Below, piece by piece: positions 52,179 to 61,648 of a stretch of DNA of 64,000 nt (its first letter is position 1; each line of letters starts with the position of its first letter). Source of the DNA: Neobacillus endophyticus (lineage in GTDB: Bacteria; Bacillota; Bacilli; Bacillales; Cytobacillaceae); assembly GCF_013248975.1 (NCBI RefSeq), contig NZ_JABRWH010000001.1:4422001-4486000 (forward strand). Reading direction: 5' to 3'. The translations under genes were made by a program, and so were the position numbers. The notes beneath the pieces were generated by a model. It did no database searches. It saw only the letters and a list, made by a program, of their open reading frames with translations, and was not told where the DNA came from.

Positions 52179-53654
52179 CTATCTCATGTAATGCCAATCC
52201 TTATAGACTTTACCGTTCATTTCAATCATCACATGCTTAATTTGTGTATAGTCTTCTAGTGCATAGATGGACATGTCTTTTCCAAAGCCGCTTTGTTTAT
52301 AGCCCCCGTGAGGCATTTCCGAAACAATGGTTATATGATCATTGATCCAAACTGTCCCTGCTTGAATTTTTGCCGACATGCGATTGGCTTTAAATACGTC
52401 TTTTGTCCATACTGAAGCAGCTAAGCCAAACGGTGTGTCATTAGCCAGTTCCACTGCCTGTTCTTCTGTTTCGAAAGGTAATACAACCAATACGGGTCCA
52501 AATACCTCTTGCTGCACAATTTCAGAGTCTTGCGTGGCATTCACAATCACTGTCGGCAGGAAATAAGCACCGTTTGCTAAATCCGGATGCTCCGGCCGCT
52601 TCCCTCCCGCTGCTATTTTAGCACCGTTTGCAACAGCCCGCTGAACATATCCTTCCACCTTGTCGCGGTGATCGAATGAAATTAAGGAGCCCATTTCCGT
52701 CTGGCGGTTCATAGGAAGCCCAACACGAACCCGCTCAATACGATTGACGAACCGCTGAACAAATTCTTCATATATTGAAGCCTCCACATATATGCGGGTA
52801 GCAGCGGTACAGTCCTGCCCCGAATTAATAAAACCGCCCATGGCTGCCCCTTGAATAGCTGCCTCTATATCTGCATCCGCAAAAATGACAAAGGGTGCTT
52901 TGCCGCCCAATTCCAAATGCAGCTTTTTCACAGTTGAAGCAGCCTGAGTCATAATCCTCTTACCGGTCTCCGTATCTCCTGTAAGAGAAATCATCCGAAC
53001 ATCTGGGTGGCGAACCAGCGCATCACCAACGGTTTGCCCTGGCCCTGTGATGACATTTAAAACACCTGCTGGTATTCCCGCTTCTTCCGCAGCCCGTGCC
53101 ATTTCCAAGGTAGTAAGCGGTGTTATGGATGAGGGTTTGATCACCACCGTATTTCCAGCAGCTAATGCCGGGCCAAGTTTCCAAACACCCATATTCATTG
53201 GATAATTCCAAGGAGAAATGAGACCGATGACACCCAGAGGCTCTCTGCGAATTGAGCTTTGATGTCCAGGTACGTATTCCATTGTTGCCATCCCCGGAAG
53301 AACCCTTGCTGCCGAAGCAAAAAAGCGCAAATTATCAATCGAAAAAGGAATATCAAACGTTTCCGTCATGATGATTGGTTTGCCTGTCTGCCTTGTTTCT
53401 AACTCAGCGAATTCAGGAGCACGCCTCTCCAGAATATCGGCCCATTTATTCAGCAGGGCTGCCCGTTCTCCAGGCCCTAAATCTGCCCAGGCAGGAAAAG
53501 CCTGTTTTGCCGAACACACAGCCCTGCCAAGTTCTTCTGTTCCGCACTTTGAAACTTCTGCGATAACATCTCCTGTCGCAGGATTTATAACCGTAAATGT
53601 TCTTTTTGTATCGACCCATTTTCCATCAATATAACTGGTATATCGTTTAACCAT
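52179..53654 (-). CDS. Gamma-aminobutyraldehyde dehydrogenase (PatD-like)
   Basis: This 491-aa NAD(P)-dependent aldehyde dehydrogenase has its catalytic C282 in NSGQDCTAATR and its general base E248 in LHLELGGKAP. The closing stretch VSEMPHGGYKQSGFGKDMSI, followed by YALEDYTQIKHVM, matches E. coli PatD, which oxidises 4-aminobutanal to GABA in putrescine breakdown. Betaine-aldehyde or other aminoaldehydes are possible alternatives. It lies 29 bp downstream of an APC permease gene in the same operon, which fits uptake plus oxidation of an amine-derived compound. No aminotransferase gene is adjacent. Confidence 0.8.
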   Translation of the reverse strand: MVKRYTSYIDGKWVDTKRTFTVINPATGDVIAEVSKCGTEELGRAVCSAKQAFPAWADLGPGERAALLNKWADILERRAPEFAELETRQTGKPIIMTETFDIPFSIDNLRFFASAARVLPGMATMEYVPGHQSSIRREPLGVIGLISPWNYPMNMGVWKLGPALAAGNTVVIKPSSITPLTTLEMARAAEEAGIPAGVLNVITGPGQTVGDALVRHPDVRMISLTGDTETGKRIMTQAASTVKKLHLELGGKAPFVIFADADIEAAIQGAAMGGFINSGQDCTAATRIYVEASIYEEFVQRFVNRIERVRVGLPMNRQTEMGSLISFDHRDKVEGYVQRAVANGAKIAAGGKRPEHPDLANGAYFLPTVIVNATQDSEIVQQEVFGPVLVVLPFETEEQAVELANDTPFGLAASVWTKDVFKANRMSAKIQAGTVWINDHITIVSEMPHGGYKQSGFGKDMSIYALEDYTQIKHVMIEMNGKVYKDWHYMR

Positions 53655-53683
53655 TATAATTCTCCCTTCAAAAATACTCTATT

Positions 53684-55135
53684 TCACTCGTTGTCCCCCG
53701 ATTCCGCATCAGCTAAAATTTTGCCTACTTGTTCCAAACGTCCAGGTTCCTGAGCCAATTTTTGAATAATAATAATTCCAACAATAACATATACAACTAT
53801 GATATATGGAAACCAGTTGTAAGGCGCAGCCGGTACAGGATAAAGGGTGCCAATGAGTGGAATAAATAGGATAAGAGCTCCGACTATTGGCAAAATAAAA
53901 TGTTTAAACAATTGGCGTTTTCCTCCCTGCTGCCTTGCCTGGAAGCGGACATATCCGAAGGCAGCCAGCATATAAACAGGAATGATGCCCAGTGTCAGCA
54001 GAGCCCCTAGATACCCATACGTATTGGAAGGTCCTACAGACAATCCCATTACAAGCAAAAGAATAATAGAGACGATCGATTGAATGATAATGGCGTTTGT
54101 TGGCGTATTATATTTTTTGTGCACTTTGCCAACTGATGCAGGTAATATCTTTTCACGTCCTACAACGTAAATAACGCGTGCCACCGCGTTGTGCACATTT
54201 ATCGTTACAGCTAGAATGCTGCTTAAACCTGCCAGCGCAACAAATGCTACCAAAACCTCGTTCCCATATTTCACAGACAATGTTACGAATGGCGAGGGAT
54301 CCGAAGCAAGTGCTTTCATATTGGCAAGGCCAAATCCATTCACTTCCGCAAATGTTGAAAAACAATAGATTATACCAACTAAAAGTGTGGAGCCAATCAA
54401 TGCCCTGTAAACGTTCTTCCCTGGTTCACGTACTTCCTCTGCCAAAGTTGTGGCTGCTTCAAATCCTACAAAGGAAAGAATACCGTACACCATTCCCAAA
54501 GCAATCCCTGAGAAACCTGTTGGACTTAACGATGGATTAAACACACTAGCGTGTATTCCGTTAAATCCACCCTTAACAAGAATGATCATACACAAGATTA
54601 ATAGGACGCCGACTTCAGCCAGGAATAGAATCAGGCTTAGTTTTAGGGACTGTTTAGCACCTATCCAGGATAAAACTAGTACCACTAACCAAGAAGCCAG
54701 AGCAATCAAAACCCAAGAGATATGAATATGAAGATAAGTGTTCATCAGTGTACTTGCCGTAATTCCAAACAATGCTTCTTCTGCCGGTTCAAGCGTGCTG
54801 TATCCGATAAATAGGAGCCAGCCAGTAATGAAGCCTGTTCTGGGTCCAAATCCCTTACTCGAGAACGTATAAAACGCCCCTGCACTCGGTGCCAGCTTAC
54901 TAAAATCTCCAATCGTATTTGCTAGAATTAAACAGGCAATAAGTGAAATAAAGAAGCTGATCGGCATGGCTGCTCCGGCGAATCCCGCTGCATATCCCGT
55001 ATTAAAGTACATCGACACCGCCGGTCCCATTGTACCAGCAGACATAATAACCGCATCCCAGACGGAAAGGTTTCGTACAAGTCGCTGAGGCCGTGAAGGT
55101 TTACCATTGTTATTGTTTACCGGTAAATCACTCAT
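53684..55135 (-). CDS. APC family permease (possible amine/polyamine importer)
   Basis: This 483-aa permease of the APC superfamily has about 12 helices. The opening LSVWDAVIMSAGTMGPAVSM and the FVGFEAATTLAEEVREPGKNV segment of helix 6 and its loop match amino acid and polyamine permeases. The acidic EEVREPGKNV loop is typical. Being in one operon with a PatD-like dehydrogenase suggests that it imports putrescine or a related amine; this is inference. Its AGGAGG ribosome binding site overlaps the stop codon of a 25-codon upstream ORF, so translation of the two is likely coupled. Confidence 0.8.
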   Translation of the reverse strand: MSDLPVNNNNGKPSRPQRLVRNLSVWDAVIMSAGTMGPAVSMYFNTGYAAGFAGAAMPISFFISLIACLILANTIGDFSKLAPSAGAFYTFSSKGFGPRTGFITGWLLFIGYSTLEPAEEALFGITASTLMNTYLHIHISWVLIALASWLVVLVLSWIGAKQSLKLSLILFLAEVGVLLILCMIILVKGGFNGIHASVFNPSLSPTGFSGIALGMVYGILSFVGFEAATTLAEEVREPGKNVYRALIGSTLLVGIIYCFSTFAEVNGFGLANMKALASDPSPFVTLSVKYGNEVLVAFVALAGLSSILAVTINVHNAVARVIYVVGREKILPASVGKVHKKYNTPTNAIIIQSIVSIILLLVMGLSVGPSNTYGYLGALLTLGIIPVYMLAAFGYVRFQARQQGGKRQLFKHFILPIVGALILFIPLIGTLYPVPAAPYNWFPYIIVVYVIVGIIIIQKLAQEPGRLEQVGKILADAESGDNE

Positions 55136-55150
55136 ACTTTTCTCAACCTC

Positions 55151-55228
55151 CTAGAATGATGACTGCTTTTCTAGAACACTTGGAAAAGAAACAAACGGGT
55201 TGATCATTCGATATAATCTCTGTTTCAT
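55151..55228 (-). CDS. 25-codon upstream ORF coupled to the permease
   Basis: This minus-strand ORF starts at ATG 55228 behind an AGGAGGAGAGG-type ribosome binding site and encodes MKQRLYRMINPFVSFPSVLE plus five residues. Its TAG stop lies within the AGGAGG site of the permease gene (55147-55152). Such an arrangement is typical of leader peptides or translationally coupled small proteins. Two arginines and a proline early in the peptide could allow ribosome-stall sensing, but no mechanism is shown. It is too short for standard gene finders. Confidence 0.5.
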   Translation of the reverse strand: MKQRLYRMINPFVSFPSVLEKQSSF

Positions 55229-55555
55229 ATTTCCTCTCCTCCTATTTTCGGAATTTTCCGACTAATAAACATACAGAAGTGAAACAAAAAATTCAGTTGG
55301 CTGTCCATTTTAATCGTACAATCAACGAAATGGTTTCGCATTAGACAACATGTAAGGTATTAGGTTATTTCATTTTTACAAATTGGCAGTTCTATTTTCC
55401 TTCATTCTGATCAAATAAACCCCAAAATTTCGATATATTATGTCCCGCTAAAGAACATAACCTGATATAGTAAAATTATATATATATTAGAATATTTATG
55501 TTATATTTTCCTTATCTTTGTTGGTTATAGAAAAAAACTGGAACCACTGCACTTA
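55229..55555. promoter_or_regulatory. Divergent control region, possible CodY-like site
   Basis: This 327-bp gap lies between the permease operon (minus) and the histidine kinase gene (plus). A stretch on the minus strand near 55240-55260 (AAAATTCCGAAAATA) matches the CodY consensus at 11 of 15 positions, just upstream of the small ORF's ribosome binding site. No sigma-54 promoter was found. The remainder is AT-rich with no visible gene. Confidence 0.35.
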
Positions 55556-55600
55556 ATGATGAAATGCTATTTTTTATTTTATATAGAAAGTTGGCTTGGT

Positions 55601-56749
55601 ATGGAAACAAAAGTACAAACAGATCATGGATGGAATAAATTAGGTCAATTTCTTCAAATGAATGAACAGGCATTTTTAGATTTGTGGGTAGAACAAATTA
55701 TTGTGCACAGTAAAAATGATAATATAGAATTAATCAGAAAAAACGGCTCATTAATGTTCGAATTAATAACAAATTCCATTGTCAATAAATTATCAGAGAA
55801 CGATTTAAAAACATTGGCACACAAAGTGGCCAAAGAACGTGTCGAGGCCAATATTAACTTTGGTGAATTTGTTTATAATATCAATCTGGGCAGAAGCATT
55901 CTTATTAAAAGTGTGACCACCTCGGAAATCACCATGGAAGAGTTACGACCGATTATCGACTTAATCAATAGACAGTTTGATTTATTCTGTTATTTTAGCG
56001 GTTCCAGATACACTGAATTAAAAGATATCAAACTACAAGAAAAGAACTTATTTATTTCTCAAACACACAAGGATCGCCTGGCGATTCTTGGGCAAATGTC
56101 GTCTAGCTTTGTACATGAATTTCGAAACCCCCTTACTTCTGTAATGGGATTTATTAAACTTTTAAAGAACGAATACCCAAAGTTACCTTATTTAGACATT
56201 ATTACAAAAGAGCTTGAACAACTAAAATTTAGAATTACCCAATTCCTTCATACTTCCAAAATGAACACCGTTAACGAAAGTAAGAATGAAGAAATTACGA
56301 TTAAATATATATTGGAGGAAGTAATTGACTTCCTATATCCCAGTATTGTCAGCAGCAATATACAAGTGAACTCTAATATCGATGCGAACACAAGGGTAAC
56401 TGGAGATCGTAATGAGCTAAAACAAGTTTTTCTAAACCTTTTAATGAATGCGGTGGATGCCGTTAGCGAAGAAGATCAAGTACGAAAAATCAGCATCTGT
56501 ACAAAAGTGGACCATGACGAAATAACGGTTATGATCTCGAATAATGGACCTGCCATAAATTCTGATGAAGTTAAGTTTATTTTTGAACCGTTTTACACGA
56601 CGAAGAAATTAGGGACAGGAATCGGTTTATTTGTTTGCAAAAATATTATTGAAAAACATAACGGAAAAATTAATTGCAGCTCTAATGAAGATCTAACTGT
56701 GTTTCAAATTACGCTGCCTATCAATAAAATGGATGAAAAAGAAGTGTAA
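55601..56749 (+). CDS. Sensor histidine kinase with Bacillus HisK_N-type sensor
   Basis: This soluble kinase of about 382 aa has an N-terminal helical sensor domain (first 150 residues) of the type found in Bacillus sporulation-kinase-like proteins. A HisKA domain follows with phosphorylated His in SSFVHEFRNPLTSVMGF, and then an HATPase domain. The N box (ELKQVFLNLLMNAV) and G2 (GTGIGL) are clear, but the G1 box reads SNNGPAI instead of DNGxG. No response regulator is adjacent, so it is an orphan kinase, perhaps feeding the Spo0 phosphorelay. The start is uncertain: ATG 55601 or ATG 55556, and neither has a strong ribosome binding site. Confidence 0.75.
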   Translation: METKVQTDHGWNKLGQFLQMNEQAFLDLWVEQIIVHSKNDNIELIRKNGSLMFELITNSIVNKLSENDLKTLAHKVAKERVEANINFGEFVYNINLGRSILIKSVTTSEITMEELRPIIDLINRQFDLFCYFSGSRYTELKDIKLQEKNLFISQTHKDRLAILGQMSSSFVHEFRNPLTSVMGFIKLLKNEYPKLPYLDIITKELEQLKFRITQFLHTSKMNTVNESKNEEITIKYILEEVIDFLYPSIVSSNIQVNSNIDANTRVTGDRNELKQVFLNLLMNAVDAVSEEDQVRKISICTKVDHDEITVMISNNGPAINSDEVKFIFEPFYTTKKLGTGIGLFVCKNIIEKHNGKINCSSNEDLTVFQITLPINKMDEKEV

Positions 56750-57277
56750 ACGATCCATTTTTCCCTACTGTACATAGTAAAGGATTCATTTTCTTTCATG
56801 TCCTAATTACAAGAGCATCTATGCAAATCTGAAACAAAAGATGCTCTTGCAAATGGATCCTAGAGCCATCCTCACTACTGATTCTCACTTTAACTAAACG
56901 CTCGTTACTTGATCCTCGGTGAACTTTTCCCCTTCTTCCGTAACTAATACATCGCTACTTCCTTCACTCCGCTGTTTTTCCCCCTATCTTGTACCTAGAA
57001 CTTCTGATTCCTTTTGTTCATTAACAAGCTTTGTTACTTATTCTTTATTTATTTAAGATTCCACCTTCTACAATTACTTTTTTCCATAAAAAAACACTTG
57101 ATACCTAAAAGACATTCAAGTGCTTTATAAAGAGCTATATTTAGTATTTTTTGTAATGTTATCTGGACCACTAAACATATTAATCCCTTATGTAGAACAT
57201 GGTTATAACTCCATGAAAGAACAACCATCATTAGTAGGTGTTTTTTTATATTGCGATTTTTATGGGATTATAGAAGG
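56750..57277. other. Intergenic region with hairpins and possible gene relic
   Basis: A perfect 11-bp stem (CAAGAGCATCT/AGATGCTCTTG, 56810-56849) follows the kinase gene but has no T-run. On the minus strand a frame ending at 56895 reads like the acidic tail of a real protein (DVLVTEEGEKFTEDQVTSV), but it is interrupted by stops; it may be a decayed gene. The rest shows nothing recognisable. Confidence 0.35.
57095..57122 (-). terminator. Terminator of the mmuP-mmuM operon
   Basis: On the minus strand, CACTTGA pairs with TCAAGTG around a 14-nt loop and is followed by TTTTTTTATGG. It lies 155 bp beyond the mmuM stop codon. Confidence 0.65.
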
Positions 57278-58222
57278 TTAGTACCGCCATCTTTTGGAAA
57301 GTTCTTCAATGTGATGTGGACTTGTTCGGCAGCATCCTCCAATCAACCTTGCTCCTGCTTGGTACCATTCTTCAGATTGCAGTTTGAAACTATCACATAA
57401 TTCTTGACCATGCCATGTTTTTGTTTCTGGATTATAGGTTTCCCCTGAATTCGGATATACAAGAATAGGCTTACTCGTATTCGCACTCAACTCCCGGATG
57501 GCATTAGTAACATATGTTACTGGAGCACAATTTAAACCAATGGCACTAATTTGTTTATATTCTTCAAAAACCTGTGCACACTCCGTAAGTTTTGTACCAT
57601 CACTAATTTCTTTTTCATTTTTCAAAGAAAAGGATAGCCAAGCATAAGCCTCTGGAAATTCTCTTAATAAGGAAGATAAGACTTTGGCTTCTTGCAGAGA
57701 AGGTATCGTTTCAAATGCTAATAAATCTGCACCCGCTTCAATCAAAGCTGCTATTCTAGAACGGTGGAATTCTACTAATCTTTCATCTGTGACACCGTAA
57801 TTTCCCACATACTCTGAACCATCAGCAAGGTAAGCTCCATATGGTCCAACAGATGCAGCTACCAATGGCTTAGGCCGATTATGTTGCGTATTTTCCTTCC
57901 AAAAATCATCTCTTGCCCTTCTTGCCAGCAACACCGTTTGCTTAATTAATTCTAAAGCTTCTATCTTTTCTATTCCTCGTGCGGAAAAACCATCAATCGT
58001 TGCTTGATAACTTGCCGTGATGGCACAGTCCGCTCCAGCACAAAAATAATCATAATGAACCTGATAAATCAATTCCGGATTTTCAAGTAAAACACGTGCG
58101 GACCATAGAGGATCATCCAAATTACATCCATGTGACTCCAGTTCTGTAGCTAATGCTCCATCAAGAAGCATAATGGAATGTTGGGATAAAATAGTATTAA
58201 TTGGGTTGATTTTGTTGGACAT
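57278..58222 (-). CDS. mmuM: Homocysteine S-methyltransferase
   Basis: This 314-aa zinc-dependent enzyme transfers a methyl group from S-methylmethionine or SAM to homocysteine, giving methionine. Zinc ligands are C232 (GLNCAPV) and C297-C298 (IGGCCRTSP). The opening [14 protein letters not shown] and the [18 protein letters not shown] segment are typical. It matches E. coli MmuM and B. subtilis YbgG. The gene start lies inside the last 26 bases of the permease gene, so translation is coupled. The whole operon is controlled by an S-box, which fits use of an external methylated sulfur source when methionine is short. Confidence 0.9.
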   Translation of the reverse strand: MSNKINPINTILSQHSIMLLDGALATELESHGCNLDDPLWSARVLLENPELIYQVHYDYFCAGADCAITASYQATIDGFSARGIEKIEALELIKQTVLLARRARDDFWKENTQHNRPKPLVAASVGPYGAYLADGSEYVGNYGVTDERLVEFHRSRIAALIEAGADLLAFETIPSLQEAKVLSSLLREFPEAYAWLSFSLKNEKEISDGTKLTECAQVFEEYKQISAIGLNCAPVTYVTNAIRELSANTSKPILVYPNSGETYNPETKTWHGQELCDSFKLQSEEWYQAGARLIGGCCRTSPHHIEELSKRWRY

Positions 58223-59606
58223 AATTTGCGCCTCTTTTCTTTCGATTTTGTGTAAGATAATAGCTGCCGTAGCAGAGCAATATAAATGGAATACCGCAAT
58301 ATAAAGCTATTCGTTGTGTAGGATCAAATGCAATTCCAATACATGATGCAAGACATAAGACAAATGATACAATTGGAACCAACGGGTAGAGTGGAGTACG
58401 ATAGACCAAGTCGTCAATTAAATTTCCTTCTTTCAAAAATTGTCTGCGAAATAGGAACTGCGAGGCACTAATACTCATCCAAACGACAACCACAGCCAGA
58501 CCGGAAATGGATACAAGCACAATGTACACGGTATCTGGTGCAACAATGCTTGAGAACAAAGCTAAAGCTCCACCTAACATACTGAAAATAACACCATTGA
58601 TTGGAACACCTTGTTTTGTCATTTTTGCAAACATGGGTGAGATTGTTTTCTTATTTGCAAGTGACCAAAGCATTCTCGAGGAAGCATAAAGTCCTGAATT
58701 GGCAGCAGATAAAATCGCTGTTAGGATAACAAAGTTCATAATATCTGCAGAGTACGGCAGCCCAATGCGTTCAAGAACTGCAACAAATGGGCTCTCTAAT
58801 ACTCCTGCATCGTTCATTGGCAATAATGCAGATAACACTACGATTGTTCCTATAAAAAAGAAAATCAATCTCCATAAAGTGGTGCTAATTGCCTTCGGGA
58901 TTGTTTGCTCCGGATTCGCCGTTTCTCCAGCTGCGATCCCGATTAATTCCGTTCCCGAAAAAGCAAAATTAACCGCAAGCATTGTCATGATAATGGCGAA
59001 AGCACCATTAGGAAACAAGCCTGCTTTTATCAAGTTAGAAAAGAAAGGTGCTGAGTTTGAATGTGACATTGGAAGGACTCCTACCATTGCGGCTATACCT
59101 AAAACAATAAAGATCACTATGGCAATTACCTTTATAGATGAGAACCAAAATTCAGTTTCAGCGAAAAACTTAACAGTAAATATATTAAATATAAAAATTA
59201 AAGTGGCAAAAAAGGCACTCCATATCCAAACATTGATCGACGGAAACCATCTTTGCATAAGCATCCCCGCAGCAGTAAATTCAGAACCTAATGCAACAGT
59301 CCACGTTAACCAATACAACCAGGCAACTGTATATCCTGTTCCAGGTCCGATATATTTAGCGGCAAAGCTATGAAATGCACCAGTTTCAGGCATATGTACA
59401 GAAAGCTCCCCCAAACATAGCATAACTAAATAAACTACTAATGCACCTATTAGATAGGACAGGATCGTACCGAACGGACCAGCCTGTTGAATTGTATAGC
59501 CCGAACTTAAAAATAATCCAGTTCCAATGACGCCGCCAAGCGAAAGCATGACAATATGACGCGTTTGCATTTTCCTTTGAAATTCTTGCTCATTTTTGTT
59601 CTCCAT
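58197..59606 (-). CDS. mmuP: S-methylmethionine-type amino acid permease
   Basis: This 469-aa APC-superfamily permease has 12 helices. The opening [22 protein letters not shown] is the classic signature of the amino acid transporter family, followed by [21 protein letters not shown]. It resembles E. coli MmuP and B. subtilis YbgF. Being in an operon with homocysteine methyltransferase and behind a SAM riboswitch supports uptake of S-methylmethionine or methionine-like compounds. The ATG follows AAAGGAGAG. It overlaps mmuM by 26 bp. Confidence 0.85.
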   Translation of the reverse strand: MENKNEQEFQRKMQTRHIVMLSLGGVIGTGLFLSSGYTIQQAGPFGTILSYLIGALVVYLVMLCLGELSVHMPETGAFHSFAAKYIGPGTGYTVAWLYWLTWTVALGSEFTAAGMLMQRWFPSINVWIWSAFFATLIFIFNIFTVKFFAETEFWFSSIKVIAIVIFIVLGIAAMVGVLPMSHSNSAPFFSNLIKAGLFPNGAFAIIMTMLAVNFAFSGTELIGIAAGETANPEQTIPKAISTTLWRLIFFFIGTIVVLSALLPMNDAGVLESPFVAVLERIGLPYSADIMNFVILTAILSAANSGLYASSRMLWSLANKKTISPMFAKMTKQGVPINGVIFSMLGGALALFSSIVAPDTVYIVLVSISGLAVVVVWMSISASQFLFRRQFLKEGNLIDDLVYRTPLYPLVPIVSFVLCLASCIGIAFDPTQRIALYCGIPFILLCYGSYYLTQNRKKRGANYVQQNQPN

Positions 59607-59645
59607 TTATACTCTCCTTTGCTGCTATCCAGAAAAAACAAAAAA

Positions 59646-59666
59646 AGCACTCAAAAAATGAGTGCT
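59646..59666 (-). terminator. S-box expression-platform terminator (mmuP operon)
   Basis: On the minus strand, AGCACTCA pairs with TGAGTGCT around a 5-nt loop and is followed by a long T-run. It lies between the riboswitch and the mmuP start codon. Confidence 0.85.
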
Positions 59667-59692
59667 CTACTGACAAATAAAAACAGGACGCT

Positions 59693-59793
59693 CTTATCTA
59701 TCAGGTTTATCACCCGCTGGAATTAGCACAGTATCTTAAGCAGACCTGTTGCTGAGGTTTCATAGGGCCAGTCCCTCTACCTCTCTGGATAAG
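59693..59793 (-). promoter_or_regulatory. SAM-I (S-box) riboswitch aptamer
   Basis: Reading the minus strand, P1 is CTTATC at 59793 with GATAAG ending at 59693. The core has AGAGAGGTAGAGGGACTGGC, then CTATGAAACCTCAGCAAC, and later GTGCTAATTCCAGCGGGTGA. All S-box landmarks are present, in the same order as the plus-strand copy at 47982. It controls the mmuP-mmuM operon through the terminator at 59646-59666. Confidence 0.95.
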
Positions 59794-59808
59794 AAATAAT
59801 TTTTTATA

Positions 59809-59837
59809 ACCTTATCAATCAATTTAAGAATTGTCAA
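59809..59837 (-). promoter_or_regulatory. Promoter of the mmuP S-box transcript
   Basis: Consensus -35 TTGACA (59832-59837), 17-bp spacer, and -10 TAAGGT (59809-59814). The predicted transcript start lies a few bases before the riboswitch P1. Confidence 0.6.
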
Positions 59838-59947
59838 TACCCTCAGTATATTCAGAAAAATAGTTTATCCCTAGAAATACAAATAATATATTAAAAAATC
59901 TAATTTACTTATAAGAAGGCTTCTCCTCTTCTCTTTCCAAAGAAAAA

Positions 59948-59973
59948 AACGCTGTCCAAGTGATAACAGCGTT
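59948..59973 (-). terminator. Terminator of the secreted-protein gene
   Basis: AACGCTGT pairs with ACAGCGTT around a 10-nt loop. On the minus strand it is followed by TTTTTTTC, just past the stop codon of the 59978 gene. Confidence 0.8.
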
Positions 59974-59977
59974 CTCT

Positions 59978-60490
59978 CTATTTTAAGTAGTATTTTTTCT
60001 TCTTTTTAAGGTACTCTTTTTCACACTTAAGAAGTGTATATTTAATATCATTGCCTTTTTTCTTTTTTTGCTCAATAACTTCCCATTGGGAACCTTTCAG
60101 TTTTAAATGAATCATCACATTGGTATGATCAAATGTCTTGTATAAAAAATAGGATTCCATTGGTCGAACATATAATTTCGGCAAGCCGCGGGATGCGACG
60201 TTAAAATGCTGATTTAAAGATTGATAGTGCCCATCATTTACATTGCCGCCGTAAATTAAGTTTGCCGCATCCAAATCCCGATCCGTTACTTCAATAAAAC
60301 CATTGTCCTCCAAATCCAGGTTGAAGCTTGTGATAATGTCCTTCATCACAAGCTTGCTGTATTGCTCATCCCGGAGATTGCTTTTTTCTCTACATTCTGC
60401 CGATATCCTAGGAAAATCAGCATGAACCAGAATGGAAGATACGCTGAAAATCAGGACAAACCCGAACATGATTATAGTTGATCCCTTCAT
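59978..60490 (-). CDS. Secreted protein of unknown function
   Basis: This 170-aa protein has a clear signal peptide (MKGSTIIMFGFVLIFSVSSI with cleavage after LVHA, near residue 24). The mature part is a mixed alpha/beta domain with an acidic first half and a strongly basic last third (EQKKKKGNDIK, EYLKKKKKYYLK). No cysteine pattern or known motif is recognised, although single cysteines occur near residues 33 and 155. The gene has its own terminator and lies beside a sulfite-exporter-type gene on the same strand. The ATG follows AAGGGG. Confidence 0.65.
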   Translation of the reverse strand: MKGSTIIMFGFVLIFSVSSILVHADFPRISAECREKSNLRDEQYSKLVMKDIITSFNLDLEDNGFIEVTDRDLDAANLIYGGNVNDGHYQSLNQHFNVASRGLPKLYVRPMESYFLYKTFDHTNVMIHLKLKGSQWEVIEQKKKKGNDIKYTLLKCEKEYLKKKKKYYLK

Positions 60491-60557
60491 TCATAACCCC
60501 TTCAAATATTGTTTGTGGATATTATTCAGCAGGGAAACGAAAATTATTCTTTGCTAG

Positions 60558-61325
60558 TTAACCAATTAGTTTTATCCCACTAAAAATAACAATGGCTGCG
60601 ACGACTGCTCTGAGTGGTTTTGTTGGAACCTTTGCTGATAAGGTACTTCCCATTAGTACTCCAGGAATGGAGCCGATTAATAAATTTCCTACAAGGACAT
60701 AGTTTACACTTCCTGCATTTGCGTGAAGCAATCCTGCAACTGTTACTAATAAAAAAGCATGTGCTATGTCTGTACCAACTAATTCAGAGGCACTTAAACG
60801 ATAAAGATACAGCATCGCAAGAGCAAATAAAGAACCAGACCCTATAGAAGTAAGCCCTACGATAAAACCAAAGATCGCCCCGATGCCAATTGTTAAACCT
60901 CGTTTTTCTTCTATTTGTTTTAATTGCCATCGATTCGGTCTAATTTTCTTATCAAAAAAGGTTCGAATTAAAATAGCAATGGCAACTAATACAAGAACGT
61001 AACCTAATGCATGTTGAATAATTTTTTCTTGATTATGATAGACTGATTCAAATAGGTGAAGAATTCCTATTGCTGCCACTGCACTTGGGATACTTCCCAT
61101 TGCAAGGTACTTCATTAACTTGAAGTTTATCGTTTTTTGCTTCCAATGTTGAATAACCCCGAATAATTTCGTTATGGAGTTATAAAGTAAATCAGTTCCC
61201 ACCGCAATAGTAGGATGAATCCCCGTCATAATCAGAATAGGTGTTAAAAGGGCAGCACCGCCAACACCGGTCAGACCCACTAAAAATCCCACGATTAGTC
61301 CCATAACTGCAATTCCAATACTCAT
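60558..61325 (-). CDS. TauE/SafE family sulfite or anion exporter
   Basis: This 255-aa membrane protein of the TauE/SafE (DUF81) family has about eight helices in two repeats. The repeat signature GFLVGLTGVGGAALLTPILI (near residue 12) and its counterpart GFIVGLTSIGSGSLFALAML (near 150) are clear. Members export sulfite, sulfoacetate or related anions across the membrane. Its neighbourhood of S-box genes supports a sulfur role, but the substrate is unproven. I start at ATG 61325, behind GAGGGG; the longer frame adds 32 codons without a start signal. Confidence 0.85.
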   Translation of the reverse strand: MSIGIAVMGLIVGFLVGLTGVGGAALLTPILIMTGIHPTIAVGTDLLYNSITKLFGVIQHWKQKTINFKLMKYLAMGSIPSAVAAIGILHLFESVYHNQEKIIQHALGYVLVLVAIAILIRTFFDKKIRPNRWQLKQIEEKRGLTIGIGAIFGFIVGLTSIGSGSLFALAMLYLYRLSASELVGTDIAHAFLLVTVAGLLHANAGSVNYVLVGNLLIGSIPGVLMGSTLSAKVPTKPLRAVVAAIVIFSGIKLIG

Positions 61326-61648
61326 ACTGTATTCCCCTCTATAAACCCTAGTATTTTTATATGAATTATAGAGTATAGTTGTTTGATTGTAAAACATTTT
61401 CTGAATTTTTCCAACAAACACTTCGTACTACTGGTTGAAAAAAAGAATAACTTTACCAGAACTTTACAATACCTATAATTACTAATTAAAAAAGTATTCT
61501 TCCGTTATGATGAATACTAAAAAAAAGAGCAAATTAAGAAAAAGAATTCATGATGAATTGCTTATTTTTTTGCAATTAAATTACCTAGTTTTCCCATTAA
61601 TGAAATAGAAATTTATACTCATACTAAAATTGGGGAGGTTTTCAGCAT
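61326..61648. other. Divergent intergenic region
   Basis: This 323-bp gap lies between the TauE-type gene (minus) and the VanW-type gene (plus). It contains a hairpin with AGCAAATT and AATTGCT arms (about 61527-61563) followed by T-rich sequence on the plus strand, and AT-rich promoter DNA. I see no gene. Confidence 0.4.

Noticed and set aside
55229-55555. Sigma-54 promoter for the permease-PatD operon
   Set aside because: A TTGGCA occurs near 55385, but on the plus strand and without the required GC at -12.
57049-57231. 60-codon minus-strand frame
   Set aside because: It spans the terminator hairpin at 57095-57122 and has no ribosome binding site. Not coding.
58699-59373. 224-codon plus-strand frame
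   Set aside because: Antisense of mmuP, the mirror of hydrophobic codons. No ribosome binding site or recognisable domain.
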